Part shown: positions 35,643 to 44,959 of the stretch, one piece after another
How the letters are laid out: the number at the start of each line of letters is the position of its first letter
How positions within the stretch are numbered: the first letter of the stretch is position 1
From: Methanoregula sp.
Lineage (GTDB): Archaea; Halobacteriota; Methanomicrobia; Methanomicrobiales; Methanospirillaceae
Assembly (NCBI GenBank): GCA_041645435.1
Contig: JBAZQB010000007.1
Location: 77,751 to 141,750 of the forward strand
Reading direction: 5' to 3'
Length of the DNA stretch: 64,000 nucleotides
Notes under the pieces: generated by a model
The model's database searches: none
Told to the model about the DNA's origin: nothing
Seen by the model: the letters and a program-made list of their open reading frames with translations, nothing else
Translations under genes and position numbers: made by a program

Positions 35643-35891
35643 ATGTTTGAAACCGGAAACAAACCTGTTGTAGAAGATACCGAAGAGAACCGCGCAATCT
35701 GCAAGAAATACTGCAAAAACTGCCAGAACTACAGGAAATACTGCCTGGATAAATACAAGCCAACCGAACTCTTCTGCGCATGCGGTCAGTCATCGGCCAC
35801 GGACATGAAACTGATCGGCTGTTTCTGTTCGGGTTGCGAGATCTATACGAAATACCACCTCCGCGGCGGGTACTTCTGCGTAAGACGTTAA
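35643..35891 (+). CDS. DUF2769-type cysteine-rich protein, paralog
   Basis: The 82-residue product matches that of 34871-35116 nearly residue for residue in the core: DTEENRAIC, KKYCKNCQNY, KYKPTELFCACG, CFCSGCEIYTKYHLR and a final GYFCVRR. The cysteine spacing is kept, which suggests a metal site. The two genes are separated by repeat A. A role is not known; the family is common in methanogens. Confidence 0.87.
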   Translation: MFETGNKPVVEDTEENRAICKKYCKNCQNYRKYCLDKYKPTELFCACGQSSATDMKLIGCFCSGCEIYTKYHLRGGYFCVRR

Positions 35892-36179
35892 CCTTTTTTC
35901 ATCTGATAAGATCTGAATCGTTGTTCATGTGCCCTATGGAGTGTGAGGTAAAATTTCATCCCCTCCAGCTCACCTGGACTGCTGTAGGTTATTACGGCAG
36001 AGACGTGTGTGAAAGCAGGGATTGGCGGATAGTAAAGAGAAAGACGGGGAATAACTCTGGTGATGGATAAGCATCCCGGCATCCCCTCCATGCCGTGATT
36101 CGTTCCTGCTACCTGCAGGGAGAAATCTTAAGGTATCCCCATTGCGTTAAGAGATCCGCTGCCCGACAGATACGAGTCG

Positions 36180-37142
36180 TTAGGTATCAATAAGCCCGGC
36201 TTTCCGGAAGAGCAGGGGGGCACCAATACCGATCCACAAGCCCGCAGCGGCAGGCTGCAGGTACGTCATAAGCCAGCCGGTGAATGTCGGGGAATGCGTC
36301 AGCGGACTGAGTCCCAGCCAGAGGATGAACAGGATGACCATACCAATACAATACCTGACAACTTTCTGGGAACGGGTACCTGACACGTTAAACGGAATAA
36401 ACCGGTTCGCAAGTACTGCACCGGTACCAGATCCAAACAACAGACCTGCGGCAATAAGAGTGTCACGGGGGAAAAGAGGATCAATGGGAATACCGGTCTG
36501 CGATAATGCCAGCGCGGACCATCCGGCCGGCAGCTGCCATGAACCGAGAGATACCAGCGCCAGGATACTGATGCCGATCAATCCCATTGATACAAGAAAG
36601 ATCGCGCCCACCTGGACTCCAAGGGATTTTTTACCGATCCACCCGGCTGCCGGTTCCTCAAAGCGGAGGAAGAGGACGAGGATGACGAGCCCGACCGCAA
36701 AGCCCGCGATAACATCTTCTGGATAATGTACTGCCTGGAATACCCGTGCAAGGCCTATCAGCAGGATGAGGATGATGCAGATGATCCAGGCCCACATTTT
36801 TCTGAGGTACGCTGCAAGATACCCAAAAAAAACCATTGCGCTCTGGGCATGCCCGGAGGGCATACCAAACGAGGGATAACTCGCCAGGGCTTTCACGTCG
36901 GGACTCACCCAGTACGGCCGGGGAGAATGGATTGCGATCTTGAGGGCATCGCACAGGGCCCCGCTCAGTGAAAGGATGAGTGCCAGGCGGATACCAAGGG
37001 TTCTGTCAAAACACCAGTAGATGAGGGGGATTACCATGAGGAAAAATTCGGGCGAGCCAAGGCTTGCTACCCCCTGCATGAAAGGTCCGAGATCCGGGGC
37101 ACTGGTCTGGAGGGTCTGGATAAACGGGATGCTTCCTTCCAT
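36180..37142 (-). CDS. PAP2-superfamily phosphatase (membrane)
   Basis: The 320-residue membrane protein has the three PAP2 motifs: KIAIHSPRPYW (K-x6-RP, near residue 68), MPSGHAQ (PSGH, near 94) and RVFQAVHYPEDVIAG (R-x5-H-x3-D, near 132). Eight or so hydrophobic helices surround them. PAP2 membrane enzymes remove phosphate from lipid pyrophosphates such as undecaprenyl or dolichyl pyrophosphate, which would recycle the carrier used by the glycan genes at the left of the window. That link is inferred. It is transcribed alone. Confidence 0.92.
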   Translation of the reverse strand: MEGSIPFIQTLQTSAPDLGPFMQGVASLGSPEFFLMVIPLIYWCFDRTLGIRLALILSLSGALCDALKIAIHSPRPYWVSPDVKALASYPSFGMPSGHAQSAMVFFGYLAAYLRKMWAWIICIILILLIGLARVFQAVHYPEDVIAGFAVGLVILVLFLRFEEPAAGWIGKKSLGVQVGAIFLVSMGLIGISILALVSLGSWQLPAGWSALALSQTGIPIDPLFPRDTLIAAGLLFGSGTGAVLANRFIPFNVSGTRSQKVVRYCIGMVILFILWLGLSPLTHSPTFTGWLMTYLQPAAAGLWIGIGAPLLFRKAGLIDT

Positions 37143-37291
37143 CGTAGTTTTTGTATCATTTTTTATTGATATAATCTGATTGAAAAGATTCTTTCATCGG
37201 GATTTGAGAATCATAACCCCAAACGTGCTGGGAAAATATCCAGAGTACTGTTCCAGGACATTGATATCGTGGGAATAAAAAATTCCCGCTC

Positions 37292-37727
37292 ATGAATCTT
37301 GGAGGATACGCGTTTCTCTCGATTCTCCTGATAACCGGCCTGCTCCTTACCTCTGGCTGCACAACCGCTCATACTCATGCCATCCCGCCCGGAAAAACCT
37401 TCAATGCAGCACAACAGGCTCCCCGCTCCACGGCAGATGTAAAACTTAATGATACGATCGCCGTTTTTGATACCAATGCAGAAAAAGCCCGGCAGTTGTG
37501 ACCGAACAGAGCGGTACACTCATGGTTGCGATAGGCAAACGCCCTGTATTGTGCTCACCCACCAGGAAAAAATACGTTTCGATATATATCACCAGAGATT
37601 GGGGAACTCGCGAGCGGGTTAGCAACCTTCGATCCCGATACAGCGGGAACTCGGGTCATGCTTACAAGCGACCTCTTCATCAAGTTCAGATATGGCGTAA
37701 AAGTGGTCTTTGCACGGGGCGGGTAAA
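37292..37727 (+). pseudogene. Lipoprotein-like gene, frameshifted
   Basis: From ATG 37292 the frame encodes a signal with lipobox (LLTSGC) and a further 46 residues to DTNAEKARQL, then a stop at 37501. A second frame begins inside that stop (GTGA, 37498) with TEQSGTLMVAIGKRPVL. A third frame gives EIGELASGLATFDPD and TRVMLTSDLFIKFRYGV to a stop at 37727. These pieces look like one secreted domain broken by two frame changes. Confidence 0.5.
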
Positions 37728-37804
37728 GGCCCGGAACACAAACCGGAATCCGCGTGAAAAAACAATACTCATGAATATAAATCCAGCCGTCCCAACGTTA
37801 AGGC

Positions 37805-39121
37805 GTGAAGACGGCAATACTGGGAGGCGGACTCTCCGGCCTGGCCCTTGCCCGGCTCCTGCACGAGCGGGGCGATGAGGTCGTGGTGCTGGAGGCCGAG
37901 GCAGAATATGGCGGGCTCTGCCGGTCGAAAACCGACAAGGGATTTACGTTCGATATCGGGGGTTCCCACATCATCTTTTCCCGGGACACCGAAGTGCTCG
38001 CGTTCATGCGCCGGATGATAGCAGGAAACGAGCAGCGGAACAACCGGCATACCAAGATCTTCTACAAAGGCCAGTATGTCAAGTACCCGTTCGAGAACGG
38101 CCTCTCCCAGCTTCCCGATGAGGACCGTCTTGCCTGCACCTTTGGGTTCATCAGGAATCTTATTGCGGTTGAGAAAGGCGAAGTTTCTCCCCCGAACAAT
38201 TTCAAGGAATGGATCTATTATACATTCGGTGACGGCATCGCCGAATGTTATCTTGTGCCCTATAACGAGAAGATCTGGAAATACAAAACCGACGAGATGT
38301 CGCACCACTGGGTTGACGGCCGTATCCCCCGGCCACCGGTTGAGGACATCATCAAGTCCGCCATCGGGATCGAGACCGAGGGCTACACTCACCAGGCCGT
38401 CTTTTCGTACCCGCTGGATGGCGGGATCGGGGCACTGGTAACCGCGATTGCCCGGCCGGTGGAGCAGTTCGTCCGCACCGGTTTCCGGATCAGTTCGATC
38501 AGGAAGTCCGGCAAATCGTGGCTCATCAGCAATGGAAAAGAGACCGTTACTGCTGACCGCATCATCAGCACTATCCCGGTCCAGCACCTGCTTCCCTGCC
38601 TGGACGGGGTACCGGCCCGGGTGACCGAGGCCTGCCGGTCGCTGAAATACAACTCGCTTGTCTGCGTGAATATCGGCTATAAGGCAGGCGTGCCGGAGAT
38701 CTCGTGGCTGTACCTGCCGGACCCGGCGCTCGGAAAAACCAACCGGGTCTCGTTCCCCTCAAGTTACAGCCGGCATGTTGCCCCGGACGGGAAGAGCGCC
38801 GTACTTGCCGAGATCACCCACCAGCCGGGGGACGAAGTCGCCGGTATGTCGGATAAAGAGCTGACCGATGAAGTCGTATCCATGCTCGAAACCATGAAGA
38901 TCGGGAAGCGGGAGGATGTTGTCTTTTCGTCCATTGAACGCCAGCCGTTTGCCTATGTTGTCTATGATCTCAACTACCAGGAAAATATCGGAATTGTCAA
39001 AGAGTACTGCCAGTCCACGGGCATCCCGCTTGTTGGACGATTCTCCCAGTTCGAGTACCTGAATATGGACGGCTGCATCCGCAGTGTCATGGATTTTATT
39101 GCATCATATCCGGCGCAGTAA
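37805..39121 (+). CDS. FAD-dependent oxidoreductase, UDP-galactopyranose mutase/amine oxidase-like
   Basis: The start is GTG 37805. The 438-residue protein begins with a dinucleotide-binding loop AILGGGLSGLALARLL, an E at the end of strand 2 (VVVLEAEAEYGGLCRS) and GFTFDIGGSHIIF, all typical of flavoproteins of the protoporphyrinogen oxidase/UDP-galactopyranose mutase group. The NEKIWKYKTDEMSHHWV segment is like the mutase-related family found with glycosyltransferases. It lies 66 bp ahead of a GT2 gene. Substrate is uncertain. Confidence 0.82.
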   Translation: MKTAILGGGLSGLALARLLHERGDEVVVLEAEAEYGGLCRSKTDKGFTFDIGGSHIIFSRDTEVLAFMRRMIAGNEQRNNRHTKIFYKGQYVKYPFENGLSQLPDEDRLACTFGFIRNLIAVEKGEVSPPNNFKEWIYYTFGDGIAECYLVPYNEKIWKYKTDEMSHHWVDGRIPRPPVEDIIKSAIGIETEGYTHQAVFSYPLDGGIGALVTAIARPVEQFVRTGFRISSIRKSGKSWLISNGKETVTADRIISTIPVQHLLPCLDGVPARVTEACRSLKYNSLVCVNIGYKAGVPEISWLYLPDPALGKTNRVSFPSSYSRHVAPDGKSAVLAEITHQPGDEVAGMSDKELTDEVVSMLETMKIGKREDVVFSSIERQPFAYVVYDLNYQENIGIVKEYCQSTGIPLVGRFSQFEYLNMDGCIRSVMDFIASYPAQ

Positions 39122-39187
39122 CCGTGCCGGACCCTGCATCACCCTTATTATGCGCCAGACCAAAAACGATACCGGAGTTTCCCGCAC

Positions 39188-39886
39188 ATGATCTCGGTTA
39201 TCATCCCCACGTTCAATGAAGAAGAAAATATCGCCCAGTGCCTCGTTTCCCTCTGTCACCAGACCGTTCCGCGGAACGAGTACGAGATCATTGTCGTAGA
39301 TGGCGGCTCAAAGGATGCAACCTGCGAGATTGCAAAAAAATATGCAGACAAGGTTTTCACCCAGACCAGCAAAAAAGTCGGCGGGGCAAGGAACGACGGG
39401 GTTAAGGAGGCAAAAGGGGATATCATCGCAACCACTGATGCCGACTGCATCCTCCCGCCTGACTGGATAAAACGGGTTGAGGAGAATTTCAAAAACCCTG
39501 GAATAGCCCAGCTCTATGGCCCGGTCTACCCCATTGAAGAAGGACTTGGCAACCGCTTCTCCCTCCTGCTTGCAAACACCTTCTCCCGCATTGGTTACTA
39601 CAGCCGGACATTCTATTACACGCTCGGGTGCAACACGGCCTTCCGGAAAGAGGCATTTGAAAAAGCCGGCATGTACCGGTGTATCGATGCCGGCGATGAC
39701 CTTGAAATCGCCATGCGGTTAAAAGACCAGGGTAAAATAAAATTTGACGGCAAACTCAAAGTCGGATTCTCGATGCGCCGGTACCAGAAATTTGGGACTC
39801 TCCAATCCATCTACGAATGGATTTATATCGTTGCCGATGGCGGTGAAAACGACAAGTACTCGTATACCCAGAAAGAGTACAAATGA
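39188..39886 (+). CDS. GT2 family glycosyltransferase
   Basis: The 232-residue GT-A enzyme has ISVIIPTFNEEENIAQCL at its start, VVDGGSKDAT (the D-G pair) and TTDADCILP (DxD), then GCNTAFRKEAFEKAG and a final CIDAGDDLEIAMRL acidic site. There is no membrane helix at its end. It follows the flavoprotein gene in the same direction with 66 bp between and probably acts with it in modifying a glycan or glycolipid. Confidence 0.92.
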   Translation: MISVIIPTFNEEENIAQCLVSLCHQTVPRNEYEIIVVDGGSKDATCEIAKKYADKVFTQTSKKVGGARNDGVKEAKGDIIATTDADCILPPDWIKRVEENFKNPGIAQLYGPVYPIEEGLGNRFSLLLANTFSRIGYYSRTFYYTLGCNTAFRKEAFEKAGMYRCIDAGDDLEIAMRLKDQGKIKFDGKLKVGFSMRRYQKFGTLQSIYEWIYIVADGGENDKYSYTQKEYK

Positions 39887-39919
39887 CCCGCACCGTGCCA
39901 CATTTTTTTTGAGGGAATA

Positions 39920-40333
39920 ATGTCTGATACCGGTGATTCTGCCGACAAGACTGCACAGGACAGCATTGCTGCATTCAATGAGTGCGAATTTGCCCGGCTT
40001 CTTGGTATGTTCGTGACAAAAGCCCATGACGGGTACGCGGAAGTTGTCATGGATCTTACGGGAAAGACAAACCCGGACGGGATTGCCCACGGGGGCGCTA
40101 TCTTCGCCCTTGCCGATCATGCCTTTGGCATTGCCGCAAACTGCGGGGGGGATAACCGGGTCGCGGTTTCTGTGCACATCCTGTATATTGCCCCGGCAAC
40201 CGGGTCCCTTCTGGCCCGGGCTGAGCTGGTGGCGGATAACGGAAAATACTCCACGTACCGGATTATCGTGAGCGAGGGCCCGCGTCTTATCGCAGAGTTC
40301 GAAGGTATCTCGCTCCAGGTCAGTCCCCCGTAA
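39920..40333 (+). CDS. PaaI/YdiI-like hotdog thioesterase
   Basis: The 137-residue product has NPDGIAHGGAIFALADHAFG, the GIAHGG-type turn and following helix of the PaaI/ComA2 hotdog family with the catalytic acid D, and AVSVHILYIAPA in the next strand. Such proteins hydrolyse acyl-CoA thioesters. ATG 39920 follows a GAGGGA site eight bases upstream. It lies 33 bp after the GT2 gene; the link between the two is unclear. Confidence 0.88.
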   Translation: MSDTGDSADKTAQDSIAAFNECEFARLLGMFVTKAHDGYAEVVMDLTGKTNPDGIAHGGAIFALADHAFGIAANCGGDNRVAVSVHILYIAPATGSLLARAELVADNGKYSTYRIIVSEGPRLIAEFEGISLQVSPP

Positions 40334-40419
40334 TGACCGGAATGTGTCAGGAAAAAACGACCGGATCGCTGCTCATAAGGGCAACCGCTAAATAGCAGGC
40401 AGAGCAAAATAGTCATTTA

Positions 40420-40689
40420 ATGACGGAAAACCCATCACAACCGAGCGTACTGCGGTATATCGCAGCAGTCATCCTGGGCTGCATAGTCGGGTCTATTTTT
40501 TTTCTTATAGTCGCCCTCTTTATCGGGTACTTCAACGATATGGCCCACATGAAAATCCCCATCAACATGCTTGTTGCAGAAAACATCTTCAGTGCAGCCC
40601 TTCTTGCAGTCCTCGTTATAATCTCGATTTTCTACTTCTGCTGGAAAGTCAGAACAACTCCTCCGACAGAATCCGGATCTGAAGAATAA
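40420..40689 (+). CDS. Small two-helix membrane protein
   Basis: The 89-residue protein has two hydrophobic helices (IAAVILGCIVGSIFFLIVAL and FSAALLAVLVIISIFYFCW) flanked by short polar ends. No family is recognised. A T-rich stretch follows the stop. It stands alone between the thioesterase gene and a surface-protein relic. Confidence 0.65.
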   Translation: MTENPSQPSVLRYIAAVILGCIVGSIFFLIVALFIGYFNDMAHMKIPINMLVAENIFSAALLAVLVIISIFYFCWKVRTTPPTESGSEE

Positions 40690-40703
40690 TTTTTCTTTTT
40701 TAA
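40690..40703 (+). terminator. T-rich termination signal
   Basis: TTTTTCTTTTTTAA directly after the stop codon at 40689 is a typical archaeal T-tract terminator. Confidence 0.5.
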
Positions 40704-40753
40704 TACCCAGGAACAAGCCGGGCCTTTTCCGGGTTTGCGCCACAATGATATGA

Positions 40754-41511
40754 GATCTTAGTACGCAGAAGAGTGGTTACATTACGGTCGGGTCTTCGCC
40801 CTATATTGACGGTGGCAGTGATGGACCGTCGGCAGCAAAATCCGCGCCGGCTTCCGGTTCTGCGGTAGTAAATGTTGGCGGCGATTCCGCGGTGAGCAGG
40901 GTTGAAGTGACCGGCACCGGGATTACCGATCTTATCGTCACCGGTACAGTACTCTCCTCACCGGGAGCTGGGATCTCCCCATCACCGGACACTATATACG
41001 AGTATATCAGCCTCGTCCCCGCGCAGTACACGACGATAACCGGCACAACCATCACCTTCACGGTCCCGGTCTCGTGGCTGGAAGAGCACCACATGTCCCC
41101 GCAGAATATCGTGATGTACCATTACACCGGCAAGGAGTGGGTTGCCCTGCCGACAACAGCCGGGGCCGCCAGCCAGGGGAAGATCACCTTCACGGCAATA
41201 AGCCCCTCGTTCTCGCTCTATGCTATAAGTGCACAGCCCGGCACAGGCAGTAACCAGACCATCACTTCATCCTCGGTAACAATCGGGGACCTGGCACCGG
41301 TTCCGCTACGGTGAAAAGTACTGTACCGGCAACAACGGCCCCGGTCGTGCAACAGACCACTGCCGTACCGGCAACTCAGGGCGAAATCGGCCTTCCGCTT
41401 CCAACTATCGCAATTGGCGGTGTTGTTGTCCTGGTGATTATCGGGGGTATTTTCCTCCTCCGGCGCTGGTGAATCCGAAGACAGAACCCGGCGCTGTTCC
41501 GGAAATATGAT
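40754..41511 (+). pseudogene. PGF-pre-PGF surface protein, C-terminal relic
   Basis: The frame open from 40754 encodes SGYITVGSSPYIDGG, SRVEVTGTGITDLIVTGTV, FTVPVSWLEEHHMSPQNIVM and WVALPTTAGAASQGKITF, the PGF-pre-PGF domain of methanogen surface proteins. It has no start codon and lost its N-terminus. A frame change near 41313 leads to VKSTVPATTAPVVQQ and a membrane anchor LPLPTIAIGGVVVLVIIGG. A TGA at 41470 replaces a Trp seen in the sister relic at 52202, which continues to LFRKYD. Confidence 0.75.
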
Positions 41512-41808
41512 TGATCCCACACCTTTTTTCGGGAAGTTCCCCCGTGCTGTCAATGACAATAGTGCCGGACGCTTTCCGGTTCTTATGTACATACCTGGTC
41601 GCGGGAGTACTGTCTATCCGGCAACCGACTCCGGCAGGGCGAACCCGGTCGGGGCAATTACTGCAACCAGAATCCCTATGGGGGTACTCATACCAGATCC
41701 CTGGTACAGGTCTGATCCCGAAGTCATACAATAAAACCGGTGGTGACACTCAACAATCATTGTTGGCCCTGTTGCAGATCCCGTCGATCCATGCGAAAAG
41801 AAAATGCT

Positions 41809-41817
41809 AAATATATA
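41809..41817 (+). promoter_or_regulatory. TATA box of zinc-ribbon gene, leaderless layout
   Basis: AAATATATA lies about 25 bp before the ATG at 41839, the distance normally found between a TATA box and the transcript start. This suggests that the transcript begins at the start codon. Confidence 0.45.
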
Positions 41818-41838
41818 AAAAAGGCAACTGGGTATGAA

Positions 41839-42303
41839 ATGATCTGTCAAAAATGCGGAACTGACCATGAGGACAACACTACATTCTGTAAATCCTGTGG
41901 AGCTGAACTCGCCCGGTCTCCGGCAACTACCGCCGGCCCGGCTGCAATGGCAGTCTGCAAGTCCTGCGGTTATCCGGTTAAACCCGGCATGACGTTCTGC
42001 GGAAAATGTCTTGGTGCAAAGCTGGATACAATAAAAGGCGGTCCGAAAATTTCACGGAATGACCGGATCGTTGCTGCAAGGATCTCGAACAAGGAACGGC
42101 AGCTCCGCCAGGTCAGCCTGGTCGGACCTGCGGTTACGCTGATTGTCGGGATCTTCTCCTGTCTTGCGGTCATAAAAACTATTTTCGGGGCTTTCCTTGG
42201 GATCCCTCTGATCATTTTTGCCACCTGGTGGGCGAGTGAACTTATCCAGGAGAGGAATAAAATCAGGGCCGAAATAGTTGAATTCCAGAAAGATTTCGAT
42301 TGA
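41839..42303 (+). CDS. Double zinc-ribbon membrane protein
   Basis: I take ATG 41839 (MICQKCGTDHEDNTTFCKSC) over a frame start at 41740. The 154-residue product has two zinc-ribbon modules (CxxC pairs: CQKC with CKSC, and CKSC with CGKC), then a helix and two hydrophobic segments (SLVGPAVTLIVGIFSCLAVI and FLGIPLIIFATWW) and an acidic tail. Similar archaeal proteins are annotated only as zinc-ribbon domain proteins. Confidence 0.75.
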   Translation: MICQKCGTDHEDNTTFCKSCGAELARSPATTAGPAAMAVCKSCGYPVKPGMTFCGKCLGAKLDTIKGGPKISRNDRIVAARISNKERQLRQVSLVGPAVTLIVGIFSCLAVIKTIFGAFLGIPLIIFATWWASELIQERNKIRAEIVEFQKDFD

Positions 42304-42502
42304 TTTTTCTGCTCCGGGAAAATCTTCGGTTTTTCCCTGCGCTCCTTATGAGATGCGACTCTGTCACGAGTCTGCGGGTAATTTCTCAGCGGCAATTTCC
42401 GGAAACCCCGGGTAGCACGCGATCCCAGGATGGCTGAAATCGTGTGGATAAATCGCATCCTTTAATGGATAGGAATACGAAAATAAAAACCAGGAATTTT
42501 CC

Positions 42503-43102
42503 ATGGTACCTCCTGTCTCTTCCGCAAACAACGTACCCGTATCCCCGGGCCCGGATAAAAAGCAGATGATCATCGCCGGAATTATTGTCGTGGTAGTTGT
42601 TCTTGCAATTATTGCCCTGTACACCCTGCCTGCCCCTGCAGGTGGCAGTGCAGTGCAGTCCTCTGCCACTCCTGCGGCTGCAGCGGTTTCAAAATCTGCT
42701 GCGGGCACAGCCCAGCAGTCATTGCCGGCTGCAGCACAGGTTACAGCTCAGAAAGCCGTTGATTTCGCGATCGATGCAGGCGCTCAGGAGAAATGCGGGC
42801 TTACGTGCCGCCAGCTTTCACCCACCGTTACCAATACCGGCACAGCAACAGCGCACAATGTCTGCTTTACGATTGATATGCACAACAGCAAAGGAGAACT
42901 TATTGCCCTGAATAGTGCACCGTCTATCCAGAAATGTGTCGGGAATCTCGCAAGCGGCGAATCCCGGAGTGAGCCCATCAAGATTGAAGCGGATTGTGGT
43001 TTCCTTGCCTCAAAATGTGTCTCGCAGACCCTGATCTTAAAAACACGGGCAACCTGCGATGAGACTACCGTCCAGTTCCCTGATACGGTAATTGCGGTTT
43101 AA
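42503..43102 (+). CDS. Membrane-anchored secreted protein of unknown function
   Basis: The 199-residue protein has a polar N-terminal part, a membrane helix (MIIAGIIVVVVVLAIIALY) near residues 25-45, an Ala/Ser/Gln-rich linker of about 40 residues, and an outer domain with five cysteines (CGLTC, VCFTIDM, KCVG, DCGFLASKCVS, TCDE) in a pattern suited to disulfide bonds. LSPTVTNTGTATAHNV suggests an Ig-like or CARDB-type fold. It is lone and has a start at ATG 42503 with no clear ribosome site. Confidence 0.72.
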   Translation: MVPPVSSANNVPVSPGPDKKQMIIAGIIVVVVVLAIIALYTLPAPAGGSAVQSSATPAAAAVSKSAAGTAQQSLPAAAQVTAQKAVDFAIDAGAQEKCGLTCRQLSPTVTNTGTATAHNVCFTIDMHNSKGELIALNSAPSIQKCVGNLASGESRSEPIKIEADCGFLASKCVSQTLILKTRATCDETTVQFPDTVIAV

Positions 43103-43575
43103 GCCGGCTGGTAATCCCGGGAGTTCATCCCACACTTTTTTGTATTGTTTTTAGCAATCTGAATCATTTCTGGCTGTATCACCGTGTTCTCTGAAGGTAC
43201 CTTGGTGTTTTTATCCTGGGAATGCGGGATAAGCTTTTTTGAATACTCTGGAAAAACAATCAGAACGGCTGTTCCGTAGTCCTCGCGCAAACATGAGCAT
43301 CCCGAACCTCATAGCACTCGTTTAATTGTATGAACGTAAACCGGATGCCGGGGGATTTTCCTGTCATGGTGCCTTTCCCGATGCAGAAATGCCGGTGTCA
43401 CATTCACCAGTAAAAAGATCTCTTTAAAAAAAATAGTTCGGATTTCTTCAGAGAAGTGTTGACAGGCCGGAACTGGACTGGGGAAATGTTATGGTGTCAC
43501 CGTCATTGATCGGGAAAATCCTCTTTGTAAGATCCTGTAGATGACAGCCCGGGCTTATCGGTATCGGCAGAAAAA
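43103..43575. other. Intergenic stretch of 473 bp, no supported gene
   Basis: A 63-residue minus-strand frame starting with TTG (43099-43290) lacks a ribosome site and I do not support it. The region ends in the 3' side of the gene at 43576-44337. AAAAAAAATAG near 43427 is the only AT-rich feature. Confidence 0.45.
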
Positions 43576-44337
43576 TTAACCGGATAATTCCGTGCCTGCC
43601 AGGGATGCTGCAACGGTGTTCCGGTACTGCTGGGTCAGGCTCTTGATTTTTGTGTTGATCTCTAGGACGGTTTCGGCTTTGTTCCCCAGCACTGCCGCTT
43701 CCAGCTCCGGGCGGATTGCATCGATTCGTTCAGAAACCTGTTGTGCCCCGCTCATTTCAAAGCCTTTCTCTTTCAGGCTCCGCAGGGTAAAGTTGCGTTG
43801 ATAGGATTCCCGGCCAAAGACGGTTATCCGGGCACCGGGCTGAGTGAGCCAGATGGGATCGGTCGTGCCGGCAAGCGACAGGTCGAAGGCATTGATCGAG
43901 ACAGCGATACTTCTCTGCATTTCGCCGGAATTGCCATTGAACCGGAGCAGACGGGACTGTGTCTCTTGGGCAAAATGGCCGGAGAGGGTACACATCTCGT
44001 CCCGGAGTCCATTTATCTGGTCCGATGTATTCATGACCGGGATAGTTGCTGCCGCTGCCATGTAATCGGCCTGGATCTGCCGGAGGTCATCGATTTCCGT
44101 GCTTCCGCTTATCGTATCGATATAGGCAATCACTCCGTCCATGCGGGCTTCCTGGGATCCACTGATATAGGCAATGTGGTTCCTGAGCGCTGCAATATTC
44201 TCCGGGCGGTCCCGTTCAAGGGGGTCGCTGCTTGCCGGAACCTCAAGGTATTCCACGATTGCACTGACCGGGGGGATCAGTACAAGGCAGAACAGGATGA
44301 GGCAGAGAAGCGCGTTGGAAATTAATTGTTTTGCCAT
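43576..44337 (-). CDS. Secreted helical protein of unknown function
   Basis: I take ATG 44337 (MAKQLISNALLCLILFCLVL), giving 253 residues; a frame start 45 bases upstream adds an unlikely basic stretch. The N-terminal signal helix ends near VSAIVEYLEV. The outer part is helical, with repeated polar heptads and few cysteines, consistent with a coiled-coil or four-helix domain. No catalytic motif is seen. It converges with the gene at 42503. Confidence 0.65.
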   Translation of the reverse strand: MAKQLISNALLCLILFCLVLIPPVSAIVEYLEVPASSDPLERDRPENIAALRNHIAYISGSQEARMDGVIAYIDTISGSTEIDDLRQIQADYMAAAATIPVMNTSDQINGLRDEMCTLSGHFAQETQSRLLRFNGNSGEMQRSIAVSINAFDLSLAGTTDPIWLTQPGARITVFGRESYQRNFTLRSLKEKGFEMSGAQQVSERIDAIRPELEAAVLGNKAETVLEINTKIKSLTQQYRNTVAASLAGTELSG

Positions 44338-44959
44338 GAATCCTCTTCTCCCATAAACGCATGTGGATGAACGAATGCACAACCCGCACGAATGTAAATG
44401 ATGGGCAATTTCCCTATTGGCTGGTAAAATGTTAGCTGGTTATACATGGATGGTCCCAATCAGAGTCTATGATCACTGTTTGAAGTTATTGTATTAATAG
44501 ATTCTCTATATTGGTTATACAAATAAATAATACATAACCCTTTCCTTGTACCTGCAGCAAACATCCCCGGTGAGTGCGGGGAGCGAACCGCGCATTTTTC
44601 GATGTAACTAAAAAATGATATCAGACCCACCAGATGTCCTGTGCGCAAGAGCAAGAGCAAGAGCGGAAGCGATCCCGTGGACCATTATACTTCCGGACTA
44701 GCCTCAATCCCCCCTATCGTTATGCCGCAGCCATTCTCCGGGATTTAAAGCGGGATCTGAATTTTGCGTTCAGATCCGTTCCGGTACGGTGTCTGCCGGA
44801 ATCAGATCCTAAGCGTTACACCCACAACCCGGGAGCGGCTGCCACCGGGATGAACGATTAACGAAAAAAAATGCATCAATTTTGTCCAGTGATGAGATCC
44901 TTCAAACCTGTATGAACCTGAAGAATACCGGTGTCTCCCATCACTTTTTGAGCAGCGCA
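44338..44959. other. Intergenic stretch of about 620 bp, no supported gene
   Basis: Short open frames only. There is an AT-rich patch (ATACAAATAAATAATACATAAC near 44517-44538) that may be a promoter. A short GAGCAAGAGCAAGAGC tandem near 44647 is a local simple repeat. Confidence 0.4.

Noticed and set aside
37769..38587. Long minus-strand frame of 272 residues
   Set aside because: It is antisense to the flavoprotein gene, shows no family pattern and arises from GC-rich codons.
43099..43290. Minus-strand frame of 63 residues
   Set aside because: It begins with TTG, lacks a ribosome site and has no family pattern.
43741..44325. Plus-strand frame of 194 residues
   Set aside because: It is antisense to the secreted protein gene, which has a signal helix and better codon use.
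44645..44662. GAGCAAGAGCAAGAGC tandem repeat
   Set aside because: It is a very short simple repeat with no sign of function.
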